Source of the DNA: Pseudomonadota bacterium | GTDB lineage: Bacteria > Pseudomonadota > Alphaproteobacteria > Rhizobiales > Beijerinckiaceae | DNA length: 13,007 nucleotides | Reading direction: 5' to 3' | NCBI GenBank assembly: GCA_023386115.1 | Contig: JAEWKL010000925.1 | Span: forward strand, 1-13,007 | Shown here: positions 1 through 6,044 of the stretch, piece after piece | Position numbering within the stretch: position 1 is the stretch's first letter | Layout of the letters: every line of letters starts with the position of its first letter | Notes under the pieces: generated by a model | What the model was told of the DNA's origin: nothing | The model's input: only the letters and a program-made list of their open reading frames with translations | Databases searched by the model: none | Made by a program: the position numbers and the translations under genes

Positions 1-2
1 GC

Positions 3-212
3 TTCCAAGCGTGGCTCGCCCGCCAGGGCGAGGCGCCCGCTCCCGCCCCGGCCGCCGCGCCGGCGGTCGGCTCGCACTGGTCCGACGAGACCGGCCCGGT
101 CCGCGTGATGGGCGTCGTCGAGGGCTACGTCGTCGCGCGCCGCAAGGGGTGCGCGCCGTTCCTGCTCTCGTGCCGCGACTTCACCGCCGCCTTCAAGCCG
201 GTGGAGGGCTGA
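3..212 (+). CDS. Hypothetical protein, 3' end only
   Basis: The gene enters from the left edge and ends at TGA 210-212. About 69 residues are visible. They start with an Ala/Pro-rich linker and continue with a compact segment containing GPVRVMGVVEGYVVARR and CAPFLLSCRDF. I do not recognise the family. The next gene starts 2 nt after the stop, on a GTG preceded by a GGAGGG that lies inside the end of this gene, so the two are probably translationally coupled. The small, polar product fits an accessory gene of the island. Confidence 0.6.
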   Translation, partial: FQAWLARQGEAPAPAPAAAPAVGSHWSDETGPVRVMGVVEGYVVARRKGCAPFLLSCRDFTAAFKPVEG

Positions 213-214
213 CC

Positions 215-742
215 GTGTCGAGCTATTCCGAACAGCTCCACTGGCAGGGCATCAGCCCTGAGGACTGCGAGGCCCCCAAGGATCGCATCCTGAAGAGGGC
301 GGAGCTCACGGCCCGCAAGGCGCACGTCTGCTGCTACTGCGACTGCGCCGGGATTCGCGCCGGCGATCGCTACGAACAGGTCGCCCTGCTCGATGCCGAG
401 ACCTACGAGTTCCGGGTCGACCGCTACTGCCAGAAGGACGCCGAGGCGCGGAGCGCCTGCTGGGCGAAGGCCGAGGCCGCCCGCGAAGCGAACATCGACG
501 CCATGAACGCCGCCGCGGCCGAGTCGTGGCGGGACCAATACCCGCAGGAATTCGAGGACGACTGGTGTCGGACCTGCGGGGGCGAAGGCGTGCTCTCGAA
601 CTGGGAGCTTGGCGAGTGCGGCTCTGAATTCGGCGACCCCGAGGAAGAGCTCGTCGCCTGCCCGGACTGCAGGAAGGAGGCCGCCCTCGAGGCGGAGACG
701 AAGCCGACGGCAGATCTGCCGGCGGTCGGCAGCTTCTGGTGA
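215..742 (+). CDS. Cysteine-rich zinc-binding hypothetical protein
   Basis: The product is 175 aa and starts at GTG 215, behind a GGAGGG at about 203-208. The frame is open further upstream, but that stretch overlaps the previous gene and reads as low-complexity Arg/Gly/Pro, so the longer start is rejected. The N-terminal half has a Cys cluster (C39, C40, C42, C44) with further Cys at 72 and 82. The C-terminal half has CRTCGGEG (118-125) and CPDC (149-152), which resemble the CxxCxGxG motifs of DnaJ-type zinc fingers. The likely fold is one or two zinc-ribbon units. Proteins of this sort are common in phage accessory regions, but no activity can be assigned. Confidence 0.75.
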   Translation: MSSYSEQLHWQGISPEDCEAPKDRILKRAELTARKAHVCCYCDCAGIRAGDRYEQVALLDAETYEFRVDRYCQKDAEARSACWAKAEAAREANIDAMNAAAAESWRDQYPQEFEDDWCRTCGGEGVLSNWELGECGSEFGDPEEELVACPDCRKEAALEAETKPTADLPAVGSFW

Positions 743-753
743 TGGAGGGGACG

Positions 754-945
754 ATGGAAATCCGAGACTTGGGCGACGAGGCGATCGACGAGATCCTCGC
801 CGAGGCGATCGACGGCATGAAGCGGCGGACGGGCAGGGGTTGGGCCCTGGAGCTCGACGGCGTGCACGGCGACCTCAAGGTGCTGCGAGACGGCAAGCAC
901 ATGACGACGGCGAACGTCCGGCCCGTCTTCTTGCGCCCGCCCTAG
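754..945 (+). CDS. Small hypothetical protein
   Basis: The product is 63 aa if started at ATG 754, which has GGAGGGG at 744-750 in front of it. An alternative ATG at 742 overlaps the previous stop but has no ribosome binding site, so 754 is preferred. The N-terminus is acidic and probably helical (IRDLGDEAIDEILAEAIDGM). It is followed by a basic turn and a short beta-like stretch ending in VRPVFLRPP. There are no Cys residues and no membrane segment. The position in a run of closely packed genes suggests co-transcription with its neighbours. No family is recognised. Confidence 0.6.
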   Translation: MEIRDLGDEAIDEILAEAIDGMKRRTGRGWALELDGVHGDLKVLRDGKHMTTANVRPVFLRPP

Positions 946-1017
946 GCGGAGCGCATTAGCCAGATCGTCTCCGAGCCCGTCCTGATCCTCCGCTTCCGGA
1001 GCCAGCTGCGCCGGCTC

Positions 1018-1263
1018 GTGCTGGAAGCGACGCAGGTCGTGACACCGGTGCCGGGCGCGGCCGATGTCCCGGCTGCGCTGGCGAGCACCTTTCGAGCGAT
1101 CGAATGCCTCAACGATGGCGAGCGGGGCGGCTGGTCAGATAACCCCGGACTGCGTCACCACCTTCACCGCATCCTCGATCACCTCTCCGGGGTCGACCAC
1201 TCGGGCTGCTCGGGCAAGCCGGGCGCGGCGGACTATGGCCGGCCCGAGGAGGCCCGACCATGA
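1018..1263 (+). CDS. Hypothetical protein, start uncertain and possibly upstream
   Basis: The first standard start is GTG 1018, giving 81 aa, but no Shine-Dalgarno precedes it. The frame is open back to the TAG of the previous gene at 943-945. The extra residues (ISQIVSEPVLILRFRSQLRR) look like real protein. An ATT at 955, with GGAG at 948-951, is the only plausible upstream initiator, though its 3-nt spacing is short. The C-terminal half is His/Gly-rich (RHHLHRILDHLSG). The stop overlaps the next ATG (ATGA at 1260-1263), so the gene belongs to the same operon. The function is unknown. Confidence 0.5.
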   Translation: MLEATQVVTPVPGAADVPAALASTFRAIECLNDGERGGWSDNPGLRHHLHRILDHLSGVDHSGCSGKPGAADYGRPEEARP

Positions 1264-1454
1264 AGCAGGTCACGATCGACACCATCGCCCTGGCGGCTTC
1301 CCGACAGGCTGAGGAGATCATCGCGCAGAAGCACATCGGCGGACAGCCCCAGAGGCAAGCCCGCCTCCAGGTCATGTTCGCCCGGTGGATTGAGCACGCG
1401 GTGCGGAGGGAACGCCGCAACGACCGGCGCCGGGTAGCGAGGATGCGGGCATGA
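1260..1454 (+). CDS. Small basic hypothetical protein
   Basis: The product is 64 aa. The ATG overlaps the preceding stop (ATGA) and has GAGGAGG at 1245-1251 at good spacing. The sequence is helical and very Arg-rich at the C-terminus (RRERRNDRRRVARMRA), which suggests a nucleic-acid contact or simply a small accessory protein. No family is recognised. Its own stop overlaps the ATG of the next gene at 1451, so translation of the two should be coupled. Confidence 0.6.
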   Translation: MKQVTIDTIALAASRQAEEIIAQKHIGGQPQRQARLQVMFARWIEHAVRRERRNDRRRVARMRA

Positions 1455-1711
1455 AGAAGAGCCACCCCATCCGCCACCGGAAGCTCGCCTCCCGGCGCCA
1501 GGAAGCCGATCGAGCGCGGGCGATCCGGACCGTCAGGTTCACCCAAGCCTACCACTCCGCCCGCCGGTACCTGGAGCAGTTCTATCGTCGGAGCGCAATC
1601 GACGAGGCGCGCCTTCGGCGATGGGGCGGCCCGACGTTCACGCCCCCGGCGTTCGGGGGCGGGGCGTACATGGCGCCCGCCGCGTCGAGGATGATGGGGG
1701 AGCGGGCATGA
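1451..1711 (+). CDS. Small basic hypothetical protein
   Basis: The product is 86 aa. The start overlaps the previous stop, and the stop TGA 1709-1711 overlaps the next ATG at 1708. The first 55 residues are strongly basic and probably helical. The end is Gly/Pro/Ala-rich (TFTPPAFGGGAYMAPAA). The Gly/Pro part is encoded by a perfect 8-bp inverted repeat at 1641-1661, which is probably a by-product of codon choice. No family is recognised. The gene sits in the middle of a run of 4-bp overlaps typical of phage or island operons. Confidence 0.55.
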   Translation: MKKSHPIRHRKLASRRQEADRARAIRTVRFTQAYHSARRYLEQFYRRSAIDEARLRRWGGPTFTPPAFGGGAYMAPAASRMMGERA

Positions 1712-2066
1712 GCGTCATCGAGTTCACCTCGCGGGTGACTCGCCGGTCCCTCATGAACCGCTCGAAGGACGAGCTCGCCAGCCGGGTGCTGGAGCTCATG
1801 AACCTGCTCGACCGGCAGCGCGCCCGGCAGGAGGCGACCGAGGCCCGGGCGAAGGTGACCGAGGACGCCCTGGTCGGGCTGCCCCCCCCAACGGGTCGGA
1901 GTTCTACCGCAGGAATCCCGACCGGTTCGCCACACAGGAATACCTCGTCGATGTGCCGGCCTGCGTCGCATCGATCAGGGATCGTCTCGACCGGATGCGG
2001 GGGGCCGTCGTGGCCGCGCACCGGGCGCGGCGTCACATCGGACCAAGCGCTGGAGGAAACGCGTGA
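1708..2066 (+). pseudogene. Hypothetical coiled-coil protein, frameshifted at a C8 tract
   Basis: Translation starts at ATG 1708, overlapping the previous stop, and gives a charged helical N-terminus (LASRVLELMNLLDRQRARQE) up to a run of eight C at 1882-1889. After the run, the starting frame turns into low-quality Ser/Arg/Pro sequence. A different frame then reads NGSEFYRRNPDRFATQEYLV and ends at TGA 2064-2066, which overlaps the GTG of the next gene. One missing C (nine to eight) restores a protein of about 119 aa. It could be a true frameshift, a phase-variable or slippery homopolymer, or an assembly error. If unshifted, the starting frame runs to 2433. Confidence 0.65.
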
Positions 2067-2368
2067 CCCACACCCAGACCATCGCCCGCCTGCCTGTCTC
2101 GAACGAGGCCTACGACGAGATCCGAGGTCTGCTGGAGGACGCCGGCTATCGCGATTACCTGACCGAGGGCCGGGTCGTGCTGGACATGACCGGCATCGGC
2201 CTGGAGCGGAAGGAGCCCCTGCAGCGGGTCGACCCGTTCGCCGCCGAGGATCACGCCCCACGACGCCGATCACCCTGCGCGAGATGGTCGAGGCGCACGG
2301 CCGCAACTGGGAGGAGGTCGTCACGCAGATCGCGGAGGAGCGGCGGTTCTTCGAGCAGCTTGGGCTAA
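2063..2368 (+). CDS. Hypothetical protein with an aberrant C-terminus
   Basis: The start is GTG 2063, overlapping the preceding TGA, with GGAGGA about 7 nt upstream. The first 55 residues look like an intact small protein: ARLPVSNEAYDEIRGLLEDA, then a short beta segment and LDMTGIGLERKEP. They resemble short alphaproteobacterial accessory proteins ending in an 'IDMxGIGL' motif, by my memory of the family. From about 2245 the frame gives only Arg/Ser-rich residues to TAG/TGA at 2366-2368, while frame +1 carries sensible protein. The normal gene end was probably lost by deletion, and the last 35 residues are noise. Confidence 0.5.
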   Translation: MTHTQTIARLPVSNEAYDEIRGLLEDAGYRDYLTEGRVVLDMTGIGLERKEPLQRVDPFAAEDHAPRRRSPCARWSRRTAATGRRSSRRSRRSGGSSSSLG

Positions 2369-2433
2369 CCTACCCAGGCCCTGATATCTTAATCCAGCGC
2401 CTGAGCGACCTCGGAAAGGATAGACGCATCTAG
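2256..2433 (+). pseudogene. Remnant resembling a phage portal protein C-terminus
   Basis: In the frame one base off from the preceding gene, codons from about 2256 to TAG 2431-2433 read TPITLREMVEAHGRNWEEV, then QIAEERRFFEQLGLTYPG and a short tail. The pattern 'LR..V...G.(D/N)WEEV...IAEE...ELGL' is what I associate with the last helices of lambda-type phage portal proteins. There is no start codon and no N-terminal part, so this would be a fragment of about 57 residues fused by deletion to the 3' side of the 2063 gene. The family call is from memory and needs a profile search. Confidence 0.4.
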
Positions 2434-3086
2434 AGCTCGGCGTGCGCGTCGCACCGCGTCCGCCACCGACCGACCCTCCGCACGGTCCCCGGCGCGCCGC
2501 AGGCCTCGCACGTCCGGAGGCTCGTTTCGACGGCGCGCTCCCTCACCGGTCCGACCGCCTCGAAGTCCTCGGGGCGCCACGATCCCCTTGGATAGATCTT
2601 CACGTCCAAGCCGGCCGCCTTCTCCCGGACGAGACGGACAACGACAGCCATCCCGGCGAGCCAATCGAGCACGGATTCGAGCAGGGGCTGCCACCCCACC
2701 CCGATCGTGATCTCGGCATCGCGGGCGAGCACGGGGTACCGGGCCCGCAGGTCCGCGGCGTCGACCCGGCGCATGAGATGTCCGGCCTCGATCGCAGCGG
2801 CCTCGGCCTGGCGGTAGGCAGCCTCGGCCGCGGGCGCGCCCGGGTCCCTCTTCGCGGCGAGGTCTCGGGCCCGGAGGCCGAGACGCCAGACCGCGAGGGC
2901 GATCATGTCGCCCTGCGAGAGGTCCCCCGAGATCCGGGCCGCTCTTTCCAGCACGGCCGTCCGCTCCTCCGGCGGGAGAGCCAGCCAGGCGGGGTCGGCC
3001 GCGTCATCAGCATGGCCAGCCGGCCGCCGGAGCGGGGTCATCCCTTCAAGGACGCGCAGGGCGGAGGGATCGTACTCGTCGGGCAT
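2430..3086 (-). CDS. Hypothetical protein with C-terminal zinc ribbon
   Basis: The product is 218 aa. ATG 3086 has GAGG about 8 nt upstream. The first 120 residues are helical and rich in Ala/Arg. Residues 128-170 (TIGVGWQPLLESVLDWLAG, then LVREKAAGLDVKIYPRG) recall phage-associated proteins with 'GW..LL..L' followed by 'VKEKFGGLR'. The last 30 residues form a ribbon with C193, C196, C212 and H215 (RTCEACGAPG...RCDAH). It converges on the plus-strand operon: its TAG (2430-2432) overlaps the TAG of the portal-like remnant. Its promoter should lie in the repeat-containing stretch 3087-3297. The function is unknown. Confidence 0.7.
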   Translation of the reverse strand: MPDEYDPSALRVLEGMTPLRRPAGHADDAADPAWLALPPEERTAVLERAARISGDLSQGDMIALAVWRLGLRARDLAAKRDPGAPAAEAAYRQAEAAAIEAGHLMRRVDAADLRARYPVLARDAEITIGVGWQPLLESVLDWLAGMAVVVRLVREKAAGLDVKIYPRGSWRPEDFEAVGPVRERAVETSLRTCEACGAPGTVRRVGRWRTRCDAHAEL

Positions 3087-3131
3087 GCCCGAATCCTCGT
3101 GCCGGCCCGCCCCTGAGGCAAGCCGGGTGGT

Positions 3132-3297
3132 TGCGCATAAGAGCCCCTAACTTAACCCGTCCCGGCACCCGCTAAGTGGTTGAAATAACAGGAGCGAAGG
3201 CGGTTTAGATAGGCGCTCTAAGGCCGGCCCCGGGGCGTCAGGACGTCATATCCTGCGCATAAGAGGCCGGATCGCGGGATATCTCGAACGTAAGAGG
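3132..3297. repeat. Cluster of short direct repeats TGCGCATAAGAG
   Basis: TGCGCATAAGAG occurs exactly at 3132-3143 and 3254-3265. A degenerate third copy (GAACGTAAGAGG) lies at 3286-3297 and abuts the integrase stop codon. An inverted pair ATATCC (3248-3253) / GGATAT (3277-3282) flanks the second copy. The whole 3117-3297 stretch is non-coding. Spaced direct repeats beside an integrase suggest binding sites for the recombinase or an accessory factor, or operators for the leftward gene starting at 3086. The sequence alone does not say which. Confidence 0.5.
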
Positions 3298-3630
3298 TCA
3301 GCCGATCGGCTTGAAGCGGGCGCGCTCCCGCTCGTAGGCGGCGAGGACGTGGGCGACCCAGGGCTCCATGCCCTTTGCCTTCAGCTCCAGCCGCTGCGCT
3401 TTCGCGTAGACGCGGCGGGTGATGTCCTCGATCTTCGCCTCCTCCCGGTTCTCGGACTTGTCCTTGCTGTGGGCGCTGATCGCGCTTCTGGCGCCGCCGA
3501 GTTCTTCGTCGTCGAGAAACGTCGTGAGGGACCGACGGGCGTCGTGCGGGGTCCACCGCCGGATGCAGTAGGCCTCGAACAGGTTACCGTGCTCCCGCGG
3601 CGTGACCGCCTCGCCCTTGCCCGGCTTCAT
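3298..3630 (-). CDS. Possible separately translated integrase C-terminal catalytic piece
   Basis: ATG 3630 lies 15 nt after the premature TAA. It is preceded by a GGAGG (3636-3640 on the plus strand as CCTCC) at 5-nt spacing, so ribosomes ending at the stop could reinitiate. The 110-aa product carries HxxR, the second His and the candidate catalytic Tyr, but not the first Arg. The SD may be accidental, since the same bases encode Leu-Glu-Gly in the uninterrupted enzyme. A two-chain active integrase is possible but not shown. Confidence 0.4.
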   Translation of the reverse strand: MKPGKGEAVTPREHGNLFEAYCIRRWTPHDARRSLTTFLDDEELGGARSAISAHSKDKSENREEAKIEDITRRVYAKAQRLELKAKGMEPWVAHVLAAYERERARFKPIG

Positions 3631-3635
3631 GCGGC

Positions 3636-3640
3636 CCTCC
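3636..3640 (-). promoter_or_regulatory. Strong internal Shine-Dalgarno GGAGG after the integrase stop codon
   Basis: On the minus strand the order is TAA, six bases, GGAGG, five bases, ATG. This is the spacing of a good ribosome binding site, and it decides whether the C-terminal integrase piece can be made. It also codes for part of the intact integrase, so it may have no function. Confidence 0.4.
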
Positions 3641-4944
3641 AGGCGTTAGAAGAATTGGTTGATGCCGGTGGGGCTGATCGGCTTCCCCTCGACGCGGCTC
3701 GGGAACAGCCAGTCCCCGTCCGGGGCCCCGGCGCGCCTGATCGCCTCGATCGCGGCCGGCGGGATCGGCAGGGCGTGCGGCCGGGACCCGCTCTTCCCGC
3801 CCTTCATCATGGCGCCCGTCCACGTCCACACCTCCCAGCCGGGCCGGCTCGGCATGTCGATGATCGCGTCCCGCCGGGTCTTCGTCAGGTGCCCAGTACG
3901 CTGCCCGGTAAGCACGATGGCCCAAAGCGCGGCGATCATGCCGGGCCCCGTCTCCTGGGTTGTGCCACCCAGGGCAAGGTGGTGCTCTGCCATGAGGAGG
4001 GTACGCACGAGCTCCGTCGTCGTCGGGACGTGCTCACGAATCCCGCATTTGTACTGGATCGCCCACCTGTCCCACCACGGGTGCTGCACCTCCCCGAAGC
4101 CAGCCCTCGTGGCGTGGTACTGCCAGGCCCACGTCAGCATCTCGCGGTTCTGACGGACGACCCGGGCCGCGGCGGACCGCGTTCGGTTCTCGATGACTCG
4201 GTCGCGCAGTGCCTCCAGGTCGGAGAATTCGAGCGTGCCGAGGTCCTGCTCCCAGATCTCGTCGAATTCCTTGCCCCGGTGGTAGGCCGCATACTTCGGC
4301 CCGTACCCCTCCTTCAGGTTCTTGGTCTTGACGGGCAGGAACTCCTCGACGAGGTCGCGCCACTGCCATGGGCCGCGCTTGCGGCGGTCGGCGTCGGACT
4401 GCGCTCGGACGGTTTCGGCGAACGCCGCGTCGGCCGCGAGCTGCACGGGCCGGCCCTTCTCCAGCACGCGCTCGAATACCCCGAGGTCCTCCCTCGGGTT
4501 CAGGCCGGCCTCGACGTCCGTGCGGGCTCGGGCCGCCGCGAGGCGAGCGGCCGGCAGGGTCAGGGTGTCCATGTTGCCGAGCCGATACGTCCCCCGGCGG
4601 TGGCGGAGGTACCACGTCCCCGAGGCACGGGTGATCCGGAGCGTCAGGCCGGGGGTGTCGATGTCGAGGATCTCGGCGCCCCGGCCGGCGAGCTTGTCCC
4701 CCGCGATCATCGCGGCGGCTCGCTCGACCGTCGCCGCGGTCATGCGCACCCTCTCGCGCTCGTAGCTTCCTCGGCTCTTCGTCGTCGCCATGCCCCGTTC
4801 CCACAGATACAACAGGGATACAACACAGCCCTATCGGACGGGGCAACACAGATGAGTGCGGAGAAAGCAGGAAAAATGCAGTGTAGTCAGGCGCTTGTGG
4901 GAAGGTGGTTAACCGGTTCTAGGGAGGTCGTCATTCCGTCAATA

Positions 4945-4992
4945 CAGCCTTCCAAGCTGAATACGAGGATTCGATTCCCTTCACCCGCTCCA
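4945..4992 (+). other. Attachment site: 3' fragment of tRNA-Gly(TCC)
   Basis: The 48 nt start at the anticodon stem (CAGCC), include the anticodon loop CTTCCAA (anticodon TCC) and the T-arm TTCGATT, and end in CACCCGCTCCA, the 3' acceptor strand and CCA of tRNA-Gly. A T run (GCTTTTTT, 4993-5000) follows, like a tRNA terminator. The matching 5' half (GCGGGTG, D-arm) is absent, since the upstream bases are unrelated. The T-stem has an A (about 4969) where a G would pair with C, so the copy is slightly decayed. This is the att repeat left at the distal end of an element inserted into the tRNA gene. It cannot make a tRNA. Confidence 0.85.
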
Positions 4993-5072
4993 GCTTTTTT
5001 GACCTTGCAGAGCAGGGCTTTAGGCTGCCCTACCGTTGGGCTGGCGTTCCCCGTCGCGTTCCCCACGCCTGT

Positions 5073-5443
5073 TCAGGCCTCGTTCCGGCTCTCCCGGTGA
5101 TTGAGCCGCAGGGCTGCCACGGCGCGCGACAGGCCGAGCCCACCCCGCGGACCGTGGTCGACGTGGTCGCGTGGGCCGCCACGGTCTTCAGCGAATCGAG
5201 ATCCGCTCCGGCCTCGTCGCCCTCGGGGATCGCGCCGGCCCGGGCGTCCATGTTGCGGACCCCGTCCGGGATACCGGCCGCCTCCGTGATCTTACGCCAC
5301 TCCCGGGTGAAGACCCACTCGGCGTAGGGCTTGTCCGTCGCCGCGTTGATGATGAGTGGCCCGACGCGTCGGTCAGCCAGGACGTGCTGCTGCAGGTCGA
5401 GCGCGGATGGCCCTGGGGTCGAGCTGCTCGCATACGCGATCAT
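5073..5443 (-). pseudogene. Second integrase remnant, catalytic Tyr deleted
   Basis: From 5443 leftwards the frame reads RRVGPLIINAATDKPYAEW, then WRKITEAAGIPD, NMDARAGAIPEG and AAHATTSTT. This is the C-terminal catalytic region of a phage-type tyrosine recombinase of a different subfamily from the 3298-4791 enzyme. At about 5146-5152 the frame breaks. In another frame it continues RGGLGLSRAVAALRL and NHRESRNEA to TGA 5073-5075. Relatives have 'TT.RYSRGGLGLSRAVA', so about 7 nt, including the Tyr codon, seem to be missing. The N-terminal two thirds, with the first catalytic Arg, are absent. It is a dead relic of an older insertion next to the same tRNA site. Confidence 0.7.
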
Positions 5444-5968
5444 GGTACGCGTAACCCCGATCCGCCCCCGGTGGGACGGGCCGCGAGCGTTCGTCCTGAT
5501 CCTCTTCGGGGGGATGTTCGCCTGCTGGCGTCCGTTCAGGATGCCGATGACGACCGAGGGTTGGCCGAGCGGGCTGCACCGCTACGCCACGATGATCGTC
5601 CTGTTCTGCTGCGCGCTGGACCTCAACACCGCCGTCGGGCCGTTCTGGCGCCTCGCCGGGCCGTCGGCACATCTCGTCAACAACCCGTTCTTCGACGTGT
5701 GGGTGGTGTTGGGCTGGGTCGCGCTCGCCATCGCCGTCACCGTGCCGAACCTGTTCGGCGAGGCCGTGCCGCCGCGCGACAAGTTCCAGCGCGGGGCGGT
5801 CTGGTCGGCGATGTTCATCCTGGTCGTCTCCCTGACGCTGGTCAGCCCGACCCCTCAGGCCTCGCCGACATCGTCCGGCCGATCACGGCGACGAGTACGA
5901 TGCTCCGAGGTGACCGGAACCCGCCCGCGGCCAGCCCGTTATCCGGCATCTTCACTGATCCCCAGTGA
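5442..5968 (+). CDS. Four-helix membrane protein, probably frameshifted near its end
   Basis: ATG 5442 opens about 140 residues with four likely membrane segments: about 14-31 (AFVLILFGGMFACW), 47-66 (RYATMIVLFCCALDLNTAVG), 84-106 (FDVWVVLGWVALAIAVTV) and 118-136 (AVWSAMFILVVSLTLV). After about 5850 the frame becomes low-complexity and has no stop until 7430, inside the opposing Hint gene. The frame reached by one lost base gives GLADIVRPITATSTMLRGD and stops at TGA 5966-5968, ten bases before an intrinsic terminator. A one-base deletion near the CCCC at about 5851 is therefore likely; the repaired protein would be about 175 aa. No Shine-Dalgarno is clear and no family is recognised. Confidence 0.55.
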
Positions 5969-5977
5969 CGCATCCTC

Positions 5978-6010
5978 AGCCCCGCCGGCAGCCGCCGCGC
6001 GGGGCTTTTT
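5978..6010 (+). terminator. Intrinsic terminator after the membrane-protein gene
   Basis: AGCCCCGC (5978-5985) pairs perfectly with GCGGGGCT (5999-6006), and the hairpin runs into TTTTT at 6006-6010. Orientation fits plus-strand transcription ending at the TGA 5966-5968. The opposing Hint gene stops at 6045, so the hairpin may also slow transcription from the other side. Confidence 0.85.
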
Positions 6011-6044
6011 CGTGTGGTGGCGGCGCCCGATTCGCCGCTTCGGT

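Larger units (their letters stand above)
3298..4791 (-). pseudogene. int: Tyrosine-recombinase integrase split by an in-frame stop
   Basis: A single frame runs from ATG 4791 to a stop at 3298-3300, interrupted by TAA at 3646-3648. The first piece (381 aa) has a DUF4102-like arm-binding N-terminus (EILDIDTPGLTLRI, TYRLGNMDTLTL), a core-binding helical region, and the start of the catalytic domain with R298 (LTGQRTGHLT) and H339 (RPHALPIP). After the stop, the same frame continues with RLEGR, then ATG 3630 and a 110-aa piece with HxxR (WTPHDARRSL, 416-419), H441 (AHS) and the probable nucleophile Y462 (RRVYAK). All catalytic residues exist but on two pieces. A single substitution such as GAA to TAA explains it. 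TTG 4812 is a weaker alternative start. The enzyme would have moved this island at tRNA-Gly. Confidence 0.85.
1..4992. mobile_element. Right part of a genomic island or prophage remnant integrated at tRNA-Gly(TCC)
   Basis: The segment holds a run of small overlapping phage-like genes, an opposing zinc-ribbon gene, and a tyrosine integrase next to a 48-nt copy of the 3' end of a tRNA-Gly gene. A tRNA 3' fragment beside an integrase is the classic right border left by integration into a tRNA gene. The fragment is plus-strand and is followed by a T run like a tRNA terminator, so the original chromosome continues to the right and the element lies to the left. The left border and intact tRNA are outside the window. 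No capsid, terminase or conjugation genes are seen here, so the type of element is not determined. Confidence 0.7.

Noticed and set aside
1641..1661. Perfect inverted repeat CGCCCCCG...CGGGGGCG
   Set aside because: It lies inside a coding frame, encodes Pro/Gly codons and has no T run, so chance and codon use explain it.
4945..4992. A functional tRNA-Gly gene
   Set aside because: The acceptor 5' strand and D-arm are absent and the T-stem has a mismatch, so this is only an attachment-site copy.
3349..5100. Plus-strand frame of 583 codons
   Set aside because: It is the complement of the integrase gene in a GC-rich genome, has no recognisable motif, and runs through the tRNA fragment.
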